From NCBI RefSeq assembly GCF_963678635.1, contig NC_087065.1, positions 4,552,209-4,616,208 on the forward strand: a DNA stretch of 64,000 bases, in the 5' to 3' direction. The notes beneath the pieces were generated by a model. It was given only the letters and a program-made list of their open reading frames with translations, was not told where the DNA came from and did not search any database. This DNA is from Symsagittifera roscoffensis (Eukaryota > Xenacoelomorpha > Acoela > Convolutidae). Of this stretch, positions 34,523-44,225 are shown in pieces (within the stretch, counting starts at the first letter, position 1; every line of letters starts with the position of its first letter). The translations under genes and the position numbers were made by a program.

Positions 34523-34706
34523 CAAACCTTCAATTTTTCCATTTCAAACATTAAATTTGTTCAAATCTTAGTTAAAAATTATTAATTCAGCAATCTTTTA
34601 TTTATTCCGTATATTTAAAACATAGTTGTATCAATCATTGATTTTGTAGATAATGAGCTCAATCGCAGATTTGGGCTTAAGCACTCTCTCATTTTTGACA
34701 CATTAA

Positions 34707-34712
34707 AATAAA
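34707..34712 (+). terminator. candidate poly(A) signal of the RMDN-like gene
   Basis: AATAAA 185 bp after the stop codon, in AT-rich sequence; the nearest canonical signal downstream. Confidence 0.4.
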
Positions 34713-34910
34713 CGCCCTAAATTCTCGTCAGTAATTTTTTTAAAGGGCCCTTGATAAGTGTCTGATGCTTGCATTCAAACTTTTTGTTAGATTTTGGTCT
34801 TCTTACACTTTCAGAACCCTCCACTGAGCTAAAACCCAACATCTGATTGGTCTGTACTGCCTAATGACGTAATATATTGTGTAATAGTGTTATAATTGAC
34901 CTTGAACGTC

Positions 34911-36232
34911 TCATATCGTGTGAGCATCCAGCATAATTTGGGTGCAAGTTAGCGAAGATAGAAGGTAGTTTTGGGTGCTGATGTAGATGTAGAGACTGGA
35001 ACACGGTCCAGAGAAGTGGAACTGGTTGATGACTACAAAGAGAGCCTGTTTTCCACTCAGACTCACTATCAGGGGCGAGGAGGGGGAGGGGGAGGGGGAG
35101 TTGTTTCTGTTGTGGGGGGAGAAAGAGGGATAGGGAGATGTGAACAAGTTTGACATGTTCAGTCTTAGAGTGTTCTGATTGCCTGGTAAGATGAAGTCAC
35201 TCACTACCTAAAAATAATAACCAAAATATTAAAGATACTTATGAGTATACATATAATAAAAAGTTTAGGTCGACCAAATATAGTTTCCGAGCAACCCCAG
35301 TACACAATAAAGACCCAATTTCGACAAGAGTTTCTGCCAAACTTAGAAAAAGCTGTTTGAAAAAAAAACAGACCATTTTTGGAAAGTTTTTGGGCACTTT
35401 TTGGAAGGTTTCGACCAAAAAATTGCTCTCCCATTCTCTCAAGTTAAGTATATATTGGCGCGAAAAGCGCTTTAACAAAAATTTTACGATAATTCGACGG
35501 GAATGAATGTCCTAAAATAATACCAAAACACCCCCTTTCCCCTTTCGGAGAACACCCCTTTCCCCTTAAAACCGCCCTCGATGATTGTTATGAATAGGAT
35601 TGCAATGATGCAAGCATTAGACTGAAAGCTTGTTATGAGATTTTCTGAACCCTTTTTAAACTTTTTCTGACAAACCTGAACGTTCTCATTGTTGAAATCC
35701 ACCACACTTATCATCGCTTTCTGGCCAACTATTCCTCTATTGCCACTCTTTGAATTCTGTCTCTCATTTGTAGTTTGCCACTGGATCTCTAAACTGGAGT
35801 TGACTAACACACAATCAACAAGTAGCGCCTTGTCACCTCCGCCCGCTAGATTCGAGTCCGACCCCATGTTTCCCCCCTCGCCCTGGCCTCTCAATAACAT
35901 CTGGGCGTGGTCCTGCAGGAATGTATATCCAGAGAATCCAGCAGTGCATAAGAGCAACAGCACCACAAGAGTCAGCAGGACAAGAATGCGACAGTCCGAC
36001 CCTCGGGATCTCGAATGGGGGTTGTTGATGTCGTTGTCGTTCCTTGTTGGGGGTCCCGCACAGTGCTTCTGGGTCTTAGTGGACCCCTTTTGGTATCGGG
36101 TGACCACACAACCCACTGATTTTCCATGAGGAATGGCCAGAGTTTGGTCCTTATTGATCTCGTCACTTCCTGAACACTCACAACTCACAATACAAGATCG
36201 CAGCGCCGTGTAAGACCGACGAACTTGATGAT
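34911..36232 (-). CDS. type II single-pass membrane protein, at least two exons; weak TNF-ligand resemblance
   Basis: Exon A is 36,232-35,676 and exon B is 35,207-34,911, with intron 35,208-35,675. Donor CAG|GTTTGT and acceptor tatttttag|GT are both phase 0. Exon A: cytoplasmic part rich in polar and basic residues (RSRGSDCR), transmembrane ILVLLTLVVLLLLCTAGFSG, then a Gly-rich stalk, and VDCVLVNSSLEIQW. Exon B: Pro/Ser tract (SPSPSPSS), then GKQALFVVINQFHFSGPCSS and LYIYIST, which looks like the central strands of a TNF homology domain (GLYxVYxQVxFxG); stop 34,911-34,913. The fold would be shorter than usual, so TNF kinship is tentative. No ATG lies before the membrane segment in this frame; exon A is therefore internal (acceptor ctaaaacag|AT at 36,233) and the start exon is unresolved. 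Convergent with the RMDN-like gene. Confidence 0.62.
35264..35575 (+). mobile_element. hAT-type MITE remnant inside the intron
   Basis: ggtcgaccaaatatag..aaagtatatattggcgc.aaaagcgc and the trailing accccctttcccc match the interior and right half of the complete element at 42,057-42,445 in the same order. It fills much of the 468-bp intron; termini are eroded. Confidence 0.65.
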
Positions 36233-36245
36233 CTGTTTTAGGTTG

Positions 36246-36450
36246 TCAAAAAATTTCTGTGGAGATCTTCCGAACTGAGCTCTTACAAAACTATCGCAGT
36301 CGTAATTTAGTTTTTTTTCTCGAAGATTGGGATAATTTGCAGGAGTGGACTTGGGGCGGGAGATAGGTAGAGAGAAGGAATCCTGACGCCGGTTCCTTCA
36401 TTGACGTGCCCTCATCAAACAAAGAGTCCTCCACTTTTGTTAACATATTC
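36246..36450 (-). other. coding-like sequence upstream of the type II protein exon, frames unresolved
   Basis: GC-richer than its surroundings. ATG 36,446-36,444 opens a 50-codon frame (MLTKVEDSLFDEGTS..), ended by TAG near 36,293. An overlapping frame (NYDCDSFVRAQFGRSPQKFF) runs to 36,189. A possible 54-nt intron GTAAGA..AAACAG (36,286-36,233) would join to the next exon, but no combination gives one clean frame. It probably contains the missing 5' coding exon, perhaps with an indel. Confidence 0.35.
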
Positions 36451-37185
36451 GGCTTGTTTTGAAAATTGGCTAGCTGAATAATTAGCTTATGACAAAAAAT
36501 ATTTGATCTTCGTACTGATTCTTGAAAAAAAAATCATTCCACCATAAAATTGATGCTCATGTGAGGAAGGGAAAGGAAAAAGCGCTGACAGAAATTTAGA
36601 AAATTCTACCTTTACACTTGATAGTTTTGTTATTTTCAAATTGTACGGACAAAACAACATTTAAAAAATAGTAAGAAAATAGAAATCAGGACACCTTACC
36701 GCCATCAGTCATAAAAAGCAACTGACTGTTTTAGTGGCTGGTTATTAACATATAAGTTGAAAAAATCTCGAATTCTCATTTCTTGATGACACAAATTTTA
36801 TCACGTCATTTTGCACAAAAATCTACAATAAGAAACGCCTGCTGCTGTTGAAAAAAACTTTCACCAGTTAGAGGAGGTGGGTGGGTAGTAGTTATTAAAA
36901 GTTTCAATGTATCAGCATATGAGAAACCATTTGAACTGTTTGAGTGATGTTGAAAATGATTTTTCGGTTACTTCAATATAATTTGCTGGCTTAAACATGG
37001 TTGAAAGTCTGGAAATCAAACGTAAGTTTTTCTCACGCCGATGAATCAAAATTGATAATACTGATGTGATAAACGTTTTTTGATAAACATATTTGTTATC
37101 ACTATCGAAGAAAGCGCGGAAAACTTGGGGTAATTTTTTATTCAATGAATTTTCGGTGATCAAAATGATAAATTTAAAAAAAAAA
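36451..37185. other. AT-rich intergenic stretch
   Basis: No supported gene; the 83-codon minus frame at 36,912-37,163 is weak and of unrecognised composition. Confidence 0.3.
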
Positions 37186-38808
37186 AACTTTTTTGCAATC
37201 CAAGATATCGTTACATTACCTCAATCTGGGGTTTAAAGTTACATCTGGGGTATAAAACAACCCATTTACTCTGTGGACTAATTTATGCAATTTGAAGAGT
37301 TTATTTATGATGCAAAAAGCGTAACACGAATTTTTTGTGCAAAGCGAACTATCCCATACTGCAAATTTTTCCGAGTTAAATTGAGGCAAAGTAATAGGTC
37401 ATAATAATTCTGAATATCAAATATATCACTAAAGTTTATGGCTTTTTTTGTTTTTTTTTCTATATCAAAAACTATTCGGTTCCGATTATGGGGCAGTAAG
37501 ATCAATCGCATATATGTCCTAATTTACGAGCAGTCTCTGTTTCATTTGTATTTTGGTTTACTTTGTGGTCGGAACAACACTTCAAAACGAAAGCTGAAAA
37601 GTACTTACACAAAAGGAAAATCAAATCAGAAAAAAGTTATGCAAATAAATCAACTAATGATGCTCTGAACAAAAAAAACAAGACTGCAAGCATCAGGGCG
37701 AAGCCTTGAATGTTCCGACTGTCTTATAAGTTTATGAAGCAGTGTTCAGAATTTTTTTTATTTTGAGGTTTTTTATAAATCAAACCATATATAGTAAAAA
37801 GTGAAAGAAATCAATCCTAGCAACATAAAAATTATGACAAATAGCCTGCTTCAACTAATTTGGAACGATTTCGAAGAAGGATTAAATTTCCGCTTTTGCT
37901 TTAATTGCGCGTTAATTGTCCCAAAATGCCAATCTTTAAACCCCCGCAGGTGAAAAATTTTGTTTAATTTTTTAATTTGAGCTCAGGACAACAATATCTT
38001 TCAGATGATTAAGAAAACCGTCAAAAATGGCTAGTTAAAAAAATCAAATTTTTTCTGAATAAAAAAACCACCCCGAGCACAAATATTTGCTCATTTTGTT
38101 TCGGAAGTCGAAACAAAAAATTCAAAAAAAATCAAAATTTAACGATAAGGGGTTTTGAAATGCGCCACAAGTTTTTATGAGCGAACTTTTCTACGCAAAT
38201 CATTTTTGTAAAACTTAACTCCAGAACTCTTCCTAACAAATAAGATCAATGTTTTCAATGAATTTAATGCTTTTTGTTTTTCAGTACATGCACAATAAAT
38301 AACCTAACTTTCGATATTTTATGACGGCCTAAAACTCAAAGAAAAACCTTACTTTTCTGTTTCTAACTCTTTTAAAAGCTGTTTTAAAGGCTTCAGGAAT
38401 GTTCAGTAAATTGCTCAATGCGAGTAGTTTTCTTTGCGTTCTCGTTGATCAAATACGTTGAAAGCCTAGTTATACCAGATTTTTAAAAAGGCAAAACTTA
38501 ATGGCCGTTCCTGACTCAGAGGAAAAACAAATTGCCTACCCAAATTAATACATCACATTTTTCAAGTTTCACATTTTTCAAGTTTAAAAGAATACCCGTG
38601 TAATTCGGCTGACATAAAAATTCAAAAAGTTTCCTCTAATGCAATGAGGAGAGGTTCTCAAAATTTACTTATCACGTAAAAAATTCGTGATTCGAATGGC
38701 TAATGCTGTTTTAAACTATTTCAAAATTTGTTGAATCAATTATTTGCAATGAAAACCTTAACTCTGGCTTCGTCAATTCGCAGAGCATCTATCGCAGAGC
38801 ATCTATCG
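37186..38808. repeat. 1,624-bp tandem duplication, unit 1
   Basis: It repeats at an offset of exactly 1,624 bp as unit 2. The only base difference I noticed is A38547 versus G40171. The unit ends with cagagcatctatcg present twice in a row (38,781-38,794 and 38,795-38,808), marking the junction. It includes a copy of the dispersed repeat also found at 6.3-7.0 kb. Short frames (68 and 76 codons) are overlapping shadows on opposite strands, not genes. Confidence 0.93.
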
Positions 38809-40432
38809 AAACTTTTTTGCAATCCAAGATATCGTTACATTACCTCAATCTGGGGTTTAAAGTTACATCTGGGGTATAAAACAACCCATTTACTCTGTGG
38901 ACTAATTTATGCAATTTGAAGAGTTTATTTATGATGCAAAAAGCGTAACACGAATTTTTTGTGCAAAGCGAACTATCCCATACTGCAAATTTTTCCGAGT
39001 TAAATTGAGGCAAAGTAATAGGTCATAATAATTCTGAATATCAAATATATCACTAAAGTTTATGGCTTTTTTTGTTTTTTTTTCTATATCAAAAACTATT
39101 CGGTTCCGATTATGGGGCAGTAAGATCAATCGCATATATGTCCTAATTTACGAGCAGTCTCTGTTTCATTTGTATTTTGGTTTACTTTGTGGTCGGAACA
39201 ACACTTCAAAACGAAAGCTGAAAAGTACTTACACAAAAGGAAAATCAAATCAGAAAAAAGTTATGCAAATAAATCAACTAATGATGCTCTGAACAAAAAA
39301 AACAAGACTGCAAGCATCAGGGCGAAGCCTTGAATGTTCCGACTGTCTTATAAGTTTATGAAGCAGTGTTCAGAATTTTTTTTATTTTGAGGTTTTTTAT
39401 AAATCAAACCATATATAGTAAAAAGTGAAAGAAATCAATCCTAGCAACATAAAAATTATGACAAATAGCCTGCTTCAACTAATTTGGAACGATTTCGAAG
39501 AAGGATTAAATTTCCGCTTTTGCTTTAATTGCGCGTTAATTGTCCCAAAATGCCAATCTTTAAACCCCCGCAGGTGAAAAATTTTGTTTAATTTTTTAAT
39601 TTGAGCTCAGGACAACAATATCTTTCAGATGATTAAGAAAACCGTCAAAAATGGCTAGTTAAAAAAATCAAATTTTTTCTGAATAAAAAAACCACCCCGA
39701 GCACAAATATTTGCTCATTTTGTTTCGGAAGTCGAAACAAAAAATTCAAAAAAAATCAAAATTTAACGATAAGGGGTTTTGAAATGCGCCACAAGTTTTT
39801 ATGAGCGAACTTTTCTACGCAAATCATTTTTGTAAAACTTAACTCCAGAACTCTTCCTAACAAATAAGATCAATGTTTTCAATGAATTTAATGCTTTTTG
39901 TTTTTCAGTACATGCACAATAAATAACCTAACTTTCGATATTTTATGACGGCCTAAAACTCAAAGAAAAACCTTACTTTTCTGTTTCTAACTCTTTTAAA
40001 AGCTGTTTTAAAGGCTTCAGGAATGTTCAGTAAATTGCTCAATGCGAGTAGTTTTCTTTGCGTTCTCGTTGATCAAATACGTTGAAAGCCTAGTTATACC
40101 AGATTTTTAAAAAGGCAAAACTTAATGGCCGTTCCTGACTCAGAGGAAAAACAAATTGCCTACCCAAATTGATACATCACATTTTTCAAGTTTCACATTT
40201 TTCAAGTTTAAAAGAATACCCGTGTAATTCGGCTGACATAAAAATTCAAAAAGTTTCCTCTAATGCAATGAGGAGAGGTTCTCAAAATTTACTTATCACG
40301 TAAAAAATTCGTGATTCGAATGGCTAATGCTGTTTTAAACTATTTCAAAATTTGTTGAATCAATTATTTGCAATGAAAACCTTAACTCTGGCTTCGTCAA
40401 TTCGCAGAGCATCTATCGAAGGTTGTCTAGCC
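38809..40432. repeat. 1,624-bp tandem duplication, unit 2
   Basis: Near-identical to unit 1; its last base matched to unit 1 is about 40,420, after which unique sequence (ggttgtctagcc) follows. Confidence 0.93.
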
Positions 40433-41915
40433 TGTTTCAAAAAATTATCTTTTTTTTTCATCATATTATAGAGGAGGTTTTTTGTCAGTTTTTTTTCAAA
40501 CCAAACCAGTTTTTTGCCTAGATTTTTCATGTGGCATCACAACCGCAGCCGAAAAAGGTAAATTTGTTGCAGACCTGAAGCAAGTGCAAATTTTGAAGTA
40601 AACGCTTTACTCTGATGCTAAGTGCCTTAAAACTCTAGCTTTGCCTTAATCTGAACTGCACGCACAAAGAATTGAAAAAAAAAGATGCCATCCGACAGGC
40701 TGATGCCTCTTCGGTATTCTTTCAATTAAATTGTAAAATTACAATTTCATAAAATATCTGGCTATGACTTTCTGGCTAGAAAAAAAGTTGTTAAAACGAT
40801 GCCGAAAAAAATTTGAATCTGACTATTTATTTGAAATTTAAAAAAAATAAGCCCCAAAACCCCAGTTACATAATTTCAACTCTCGTCATCAATATATTCA
40901 ACGTGGAATAAAATTGCTATGGCGATACCCAAAAAACTTACAAAAATTAGCCCCACATACATTTTTTTAACTTTCGTCGTCAATTTTTTCAACTTGGAAT
41001 AAAAATTGCTGAAAAATTGAAAATTCTTTTGTTTAAATTTTGTTATAAAATATTCTTGCACAGATGAGATTACAGCTTACATAAATTTTTCAATTTTTTG
41101 CTCAACGTAAATGAACAATTCACATTCGTAGGTTTTTGCACCAAACCAAGAATATTTTCACAAACTTGATTCAATTGAAAATTAAAAAACTGCTTCATAC
41201 TTTTTCCAAACAATAACTGGCTTACCAATTTTTGAAAAAGATTTTTTCATTGTTAATCAAATTTTTTTCAATTTTTTTTTTGATTTCCTGTCAAAACGGT
41301 TAAAAATAAAAACATTTTTTTATTCTTCGTAATTTTTTTTAGTTAGAAGAGTTTACACTGTGAAGGAAAATTGACCCAAAAAAAAACATTTTTGAAAAAT
41401 ATTGTGATTAGGATGTTGAAAATCTAACTCAAGTCAAGCAGTGTCATTCGCTTTCAAGTTGTACGTCAATTTGACCGAGAATATGTGTTGATTAACGTTT
41501 CATCGAATACAACAAATGGGAAACCACAAGTTAACCTGGAGATCGAAAGGAAATCCTTCAACTGTAGATTAGAAAGAATAGGCCGAATTTCTGTTATCCT
41601 TATATTCTTGTTAATTATTCCTCCCAATAGAACATAAACTTATTATTTTTTGCAATTTTTAGATCGTGATTAGTTAATCTAATAAAAAAACTCAGTCCTA
41701 CCTCGTAAATTTCGTCGTTTTTGTGAATTCGTTGTTCCTTGACATAAAGAAATCCTTTCTCTCAACTTTTATAGTTTTGTTTATCTGTTTATAATAGTCT
41801 ATAGTACAAATGACACTAGTTGCCCGATGTCTGTTGCCCTACTCTGCTTCAATGTCGATGATGAGTGCCCTGCATGTATCAGCTCTCATGTACTGACTTC
41901 ATTCTAGAAATTATC
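40433..41915. other. very AT-rich intergenic stretch
   Basis: Dense A/T homopolymers. caactttcgtcgtcaattttttcaacttggaataaaa (40,968) and its neighbour caactctcgtcatcaatatattcaacgtggaataaaa (40,877) form a short diverged tandem pair. No gene. Confidence 0.4.
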
Positions 41916-41916
41916 C

Positions 41917-41980
41917 AAAGAGCCAATCAGAGACAACAGGTGAGCGCCAATCAGACGAGGGCAGGATAAAAAAGGGCCTT
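41917..41980 (+). promoter_or_regulatory. promoter-like block: two CCAAT boxes and a TATA-like element
   Basis: agCCAATcag at 41,921-41,930 and gCCAATcag at 41,946-41,954, in the same orientation, followed by gataaaaaaggg (41,964-41,975) at typical spacing. It is an island of higher GC in an AT-rich region. The downstream plus-strand sequence is interrupted by a MITE at 42,057 and then shows only a short coding-like frame (42,600-42,805). Confidence 0.4.
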
Positions 41981-42048
41981 GATTATTATGCGTTACAAAC
42001 ACTAAGGAACTAAGAAAACATCATCTCCCCCAGAGCCGTTTGGGGAGG

Positions 42049-42453
42049 GGGAGGGGCAGGGGCGGATCTAGGATTTTCTCGAGGGGGGGCGGACTTTCAA
42101 AAATTTTTGCCGACCTTTTTTTTAGGTCGACCCGAATTGATTTTCTGAGCTCTCGCAAAGCACTAAAAAGACAAAGGCAAAATTTTGAAAAACAGGCCAA
42201 AAAAGGCGTTTTTAGGCATTTTTTAGAAAGATTTTGACCAAAAAAATTGCGTTTTTTGGCGCGCGCTCCCCCCTTAAAGAAAGTATATATTGGCGCCAAA
42301 GGCGCCTTTAGAAAATTTTTAGGGTCCGTCGCCAAATATGGATATCTCAAAATAGTACAAAGGGGGACCCTTTGGGTCGGCAGTGGGTCGAATCCCTAAG
42401 AAGGGGCGTTAGCCCCCCCTCGCCCTTTCCCTAAATCCGCCCCTGGGGAGGGG
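42049..42453. mobile_element. complete hAT-type MITE with perfect 8-bp target duplication
   Basis: The element is 42,057-42,445 (389 bp), starting CAGGGGCGGATCTAGG and ending with the near-complement CCTAAATCCGCCCCTG. It is flanked by GGGAGGGG on both sides (42,049-42,056; 42,446-42,453). An 8-bp duplication with CAGGGG termini is characteristic of hAT-superfamily non-autonomous elements. It contains no coding capacity; the 109- and 65-codon frames inside it are incidental. Eroded relatives occur at 7.4, 35.3, 51.3, 53.7 and 58.1 kb in this window. Confidence 0.9.
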
Positions 42454-42595
42454 GGAAGATGTTTTATTTTGGTTCTAAAACGAAAATTTTCAGCCAATCA
42501 GAATTGAGCTTTTTACATGCAGCAATTTTTTATATTGAAATTGAACGCTGGGGTGGAGGATCTTAACTTGGTCTATTTGGGGGGAGGATGTTAAC

Positions 42596-42805
42596 TTGGT
42601 GTGTTTTTTTAGGGGGAATGGGGGGGGACGTTGTAAACATGATCCATTGATCCCCAAAAAATTGAGATACTCGACATCCACGATTGAGAAAAATCCAGAT
42701 GGCATAATCAAAAATTTTGGTGAAGCTCAAGCTTACCAAAGTTCAGAATTCGACGCAGCTAGATGGATACTTAATTGCCCTTACGCTGAGCTTCTGCGCG
42801 ATTAG
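42596..42805 (+). pseudogene. short coding-like remnant of unknown origin
   Basis: An acceptor-like tttttttag (ending 42,611) is followed by an open frame through DPLIPKKLRYSTSTIEKNPD and EFDAARWILNCPYAELLRD to TAG. Composition is protein-like and less AT-rich than the surroundings. No family recognised; it may be a decayed exon or mobile-element fragment. Just upstream, ggaggat.ttaacttggt is repeated at 42,556 and 42,584. Confidence 0.3.
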
Positions 42806-43690
42806 GTTGAGAATTAAAGCATCGGCGCGACCAAGCTACGATTTCTACCGTTGTTTAAAACAGAACAAAAACATTTGAAATTTGCTTTAAAACGTTAAAA
42901 AGTTATTGTGTTTTTCTACAGGATCTTACACCACCTGTTTTCTGAAGTCGTCAATTTGGAATGAAGCAACCCTAATTGTTTCTTTCTTGATTGTAACGTA
43001 GAAACTTTTGAGTCCCAAAGCTGTTAGTTTTTTGCAGGAAAATTTCGAGCTTCAAAAAAATTGTTACTTTTCTATTTGCATTCTGGTCTCGAGTTGAAAA
43101 ATGGCCATTTTACAGTTTTTGACAGACTCATTTAAATTTTTTCTTACATCCAACTCGTAAAAGCAAAATTGAGTTATACTCAAACCCATTCCCTCTTGGG
43201 CTGAGAAGTATTGTTAAAAAATGCGTCAGTCCTTTGAATTTGGCAATGGGTCAGCATCAAGTTTTTGAAAAGAATTGATAATTAGTGAAACTCTGCAATT
43301 TTCATGTAAATTAGTTTTTTAGCTCAAAAAAATCTCAGAGCTTTAACATTAATTTGAAAGCGACAATTCATAATCCATTCTATCCACAATTTTCAAGAGC
43401 TTGTTTTAAGGCTTGTACCTGGAACCCGCTTACAAAACCTATTTGGCACGAAACTTTTCGTTTGTTATGAAGTGCTAAACAAAAATTTTGTTGTTTTTTT
43501 TCTGAATCACAAATAGTAAAAAACGCTTTCCATTGATTGAACCTTCATTTTTTAAAATTAGTTTTTTTTTATAGATCATTACCAGCCTAGAGCTTAAAAT
43601 GTTACCACTCTTGGGTATGAGTGGAACTTGATTTCTTCTTCATTATTTTTTTTGCAATGCGTAGACCTAAGTTTCTCTCAAACCAACAAA
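42806..43690. other. AT-rich stretch, nothing recognised
   Basis: No frames or repeats I can support. Confidence 0.3.
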
Positions 43691-43699
43691 ATTAAAACC

Positions 43700-44225
43700 A
43701 ATAAAATTGATCGGCCAAGAAACTACATTTTGCAACACGGTATAGGCATTCTTCTGCAAATTTAAGATTATTTATTACAGTCTGATAATCGGGTTTGAGA
43801 AAAAAAAGAGAAAGAAAGAAAGAAAAAAAGAAAGAATTAAATTCTCTGATTAAATTCTCTGCAGCATATTTCATACAAATGCAACACATTTATAAGAGTA
43901 AACAATGAACCAGAGAGGACACCAAAAGTACCATTTGACGGTCGGATAGTGCCCTTGAGTTTCTGATTATCAATAGGAAAAAAGCCAGCTAAGCCGAAAA
44001 AAAGTACTAAACGTTTTTCTGCAATTTCACTGTTTTTATGACAATCTGATGCTCGGCTTTGATAAGAAGAAAATGAAGAAAGAACTAAGTTATCTGATCT
44101 AGGCACACTTGTTACAAATGCAACCCATTCACAGGTAAACATTGAACCAGAGAGTACAACAAAGAGACCATTCAGTTGCCGGATATTGCGCTTGAGTTTC
44201 TTATTATCACTCAAAAACAATTCAG
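43700..44225. repeat. diverged tandem duplication, period about 240 bp
   Basis: aatgaaccagagag.acac.aaag.accatt..cttgagtttct.attatca recurs at about 43,903-43,971 and 44,142-44,210, and gtctgataatcgggtttgaga / atctgatgctcggctttgata likewise. A minus frame of 127 codons (43,837-44,220) spans both units and repeats its own motif (DN.KLK..IR..NG.F.VLSGS.FT), because the period is a multiple of three. Between the units lies an (AAAG)n-like tract. Whether it is coding is doubtful. Confidence 0.6.

Noticed and set aside
37305-39292. Identical 68- and 76-codon frames in both duplication units
   Set aside because: They overlap on opposite strands, and identity is explained by the recent duplication; no protein features.
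42021-42350. 109-codon minus frame
   Set aside because: Lies inside the non-coding hAT-type MITE.
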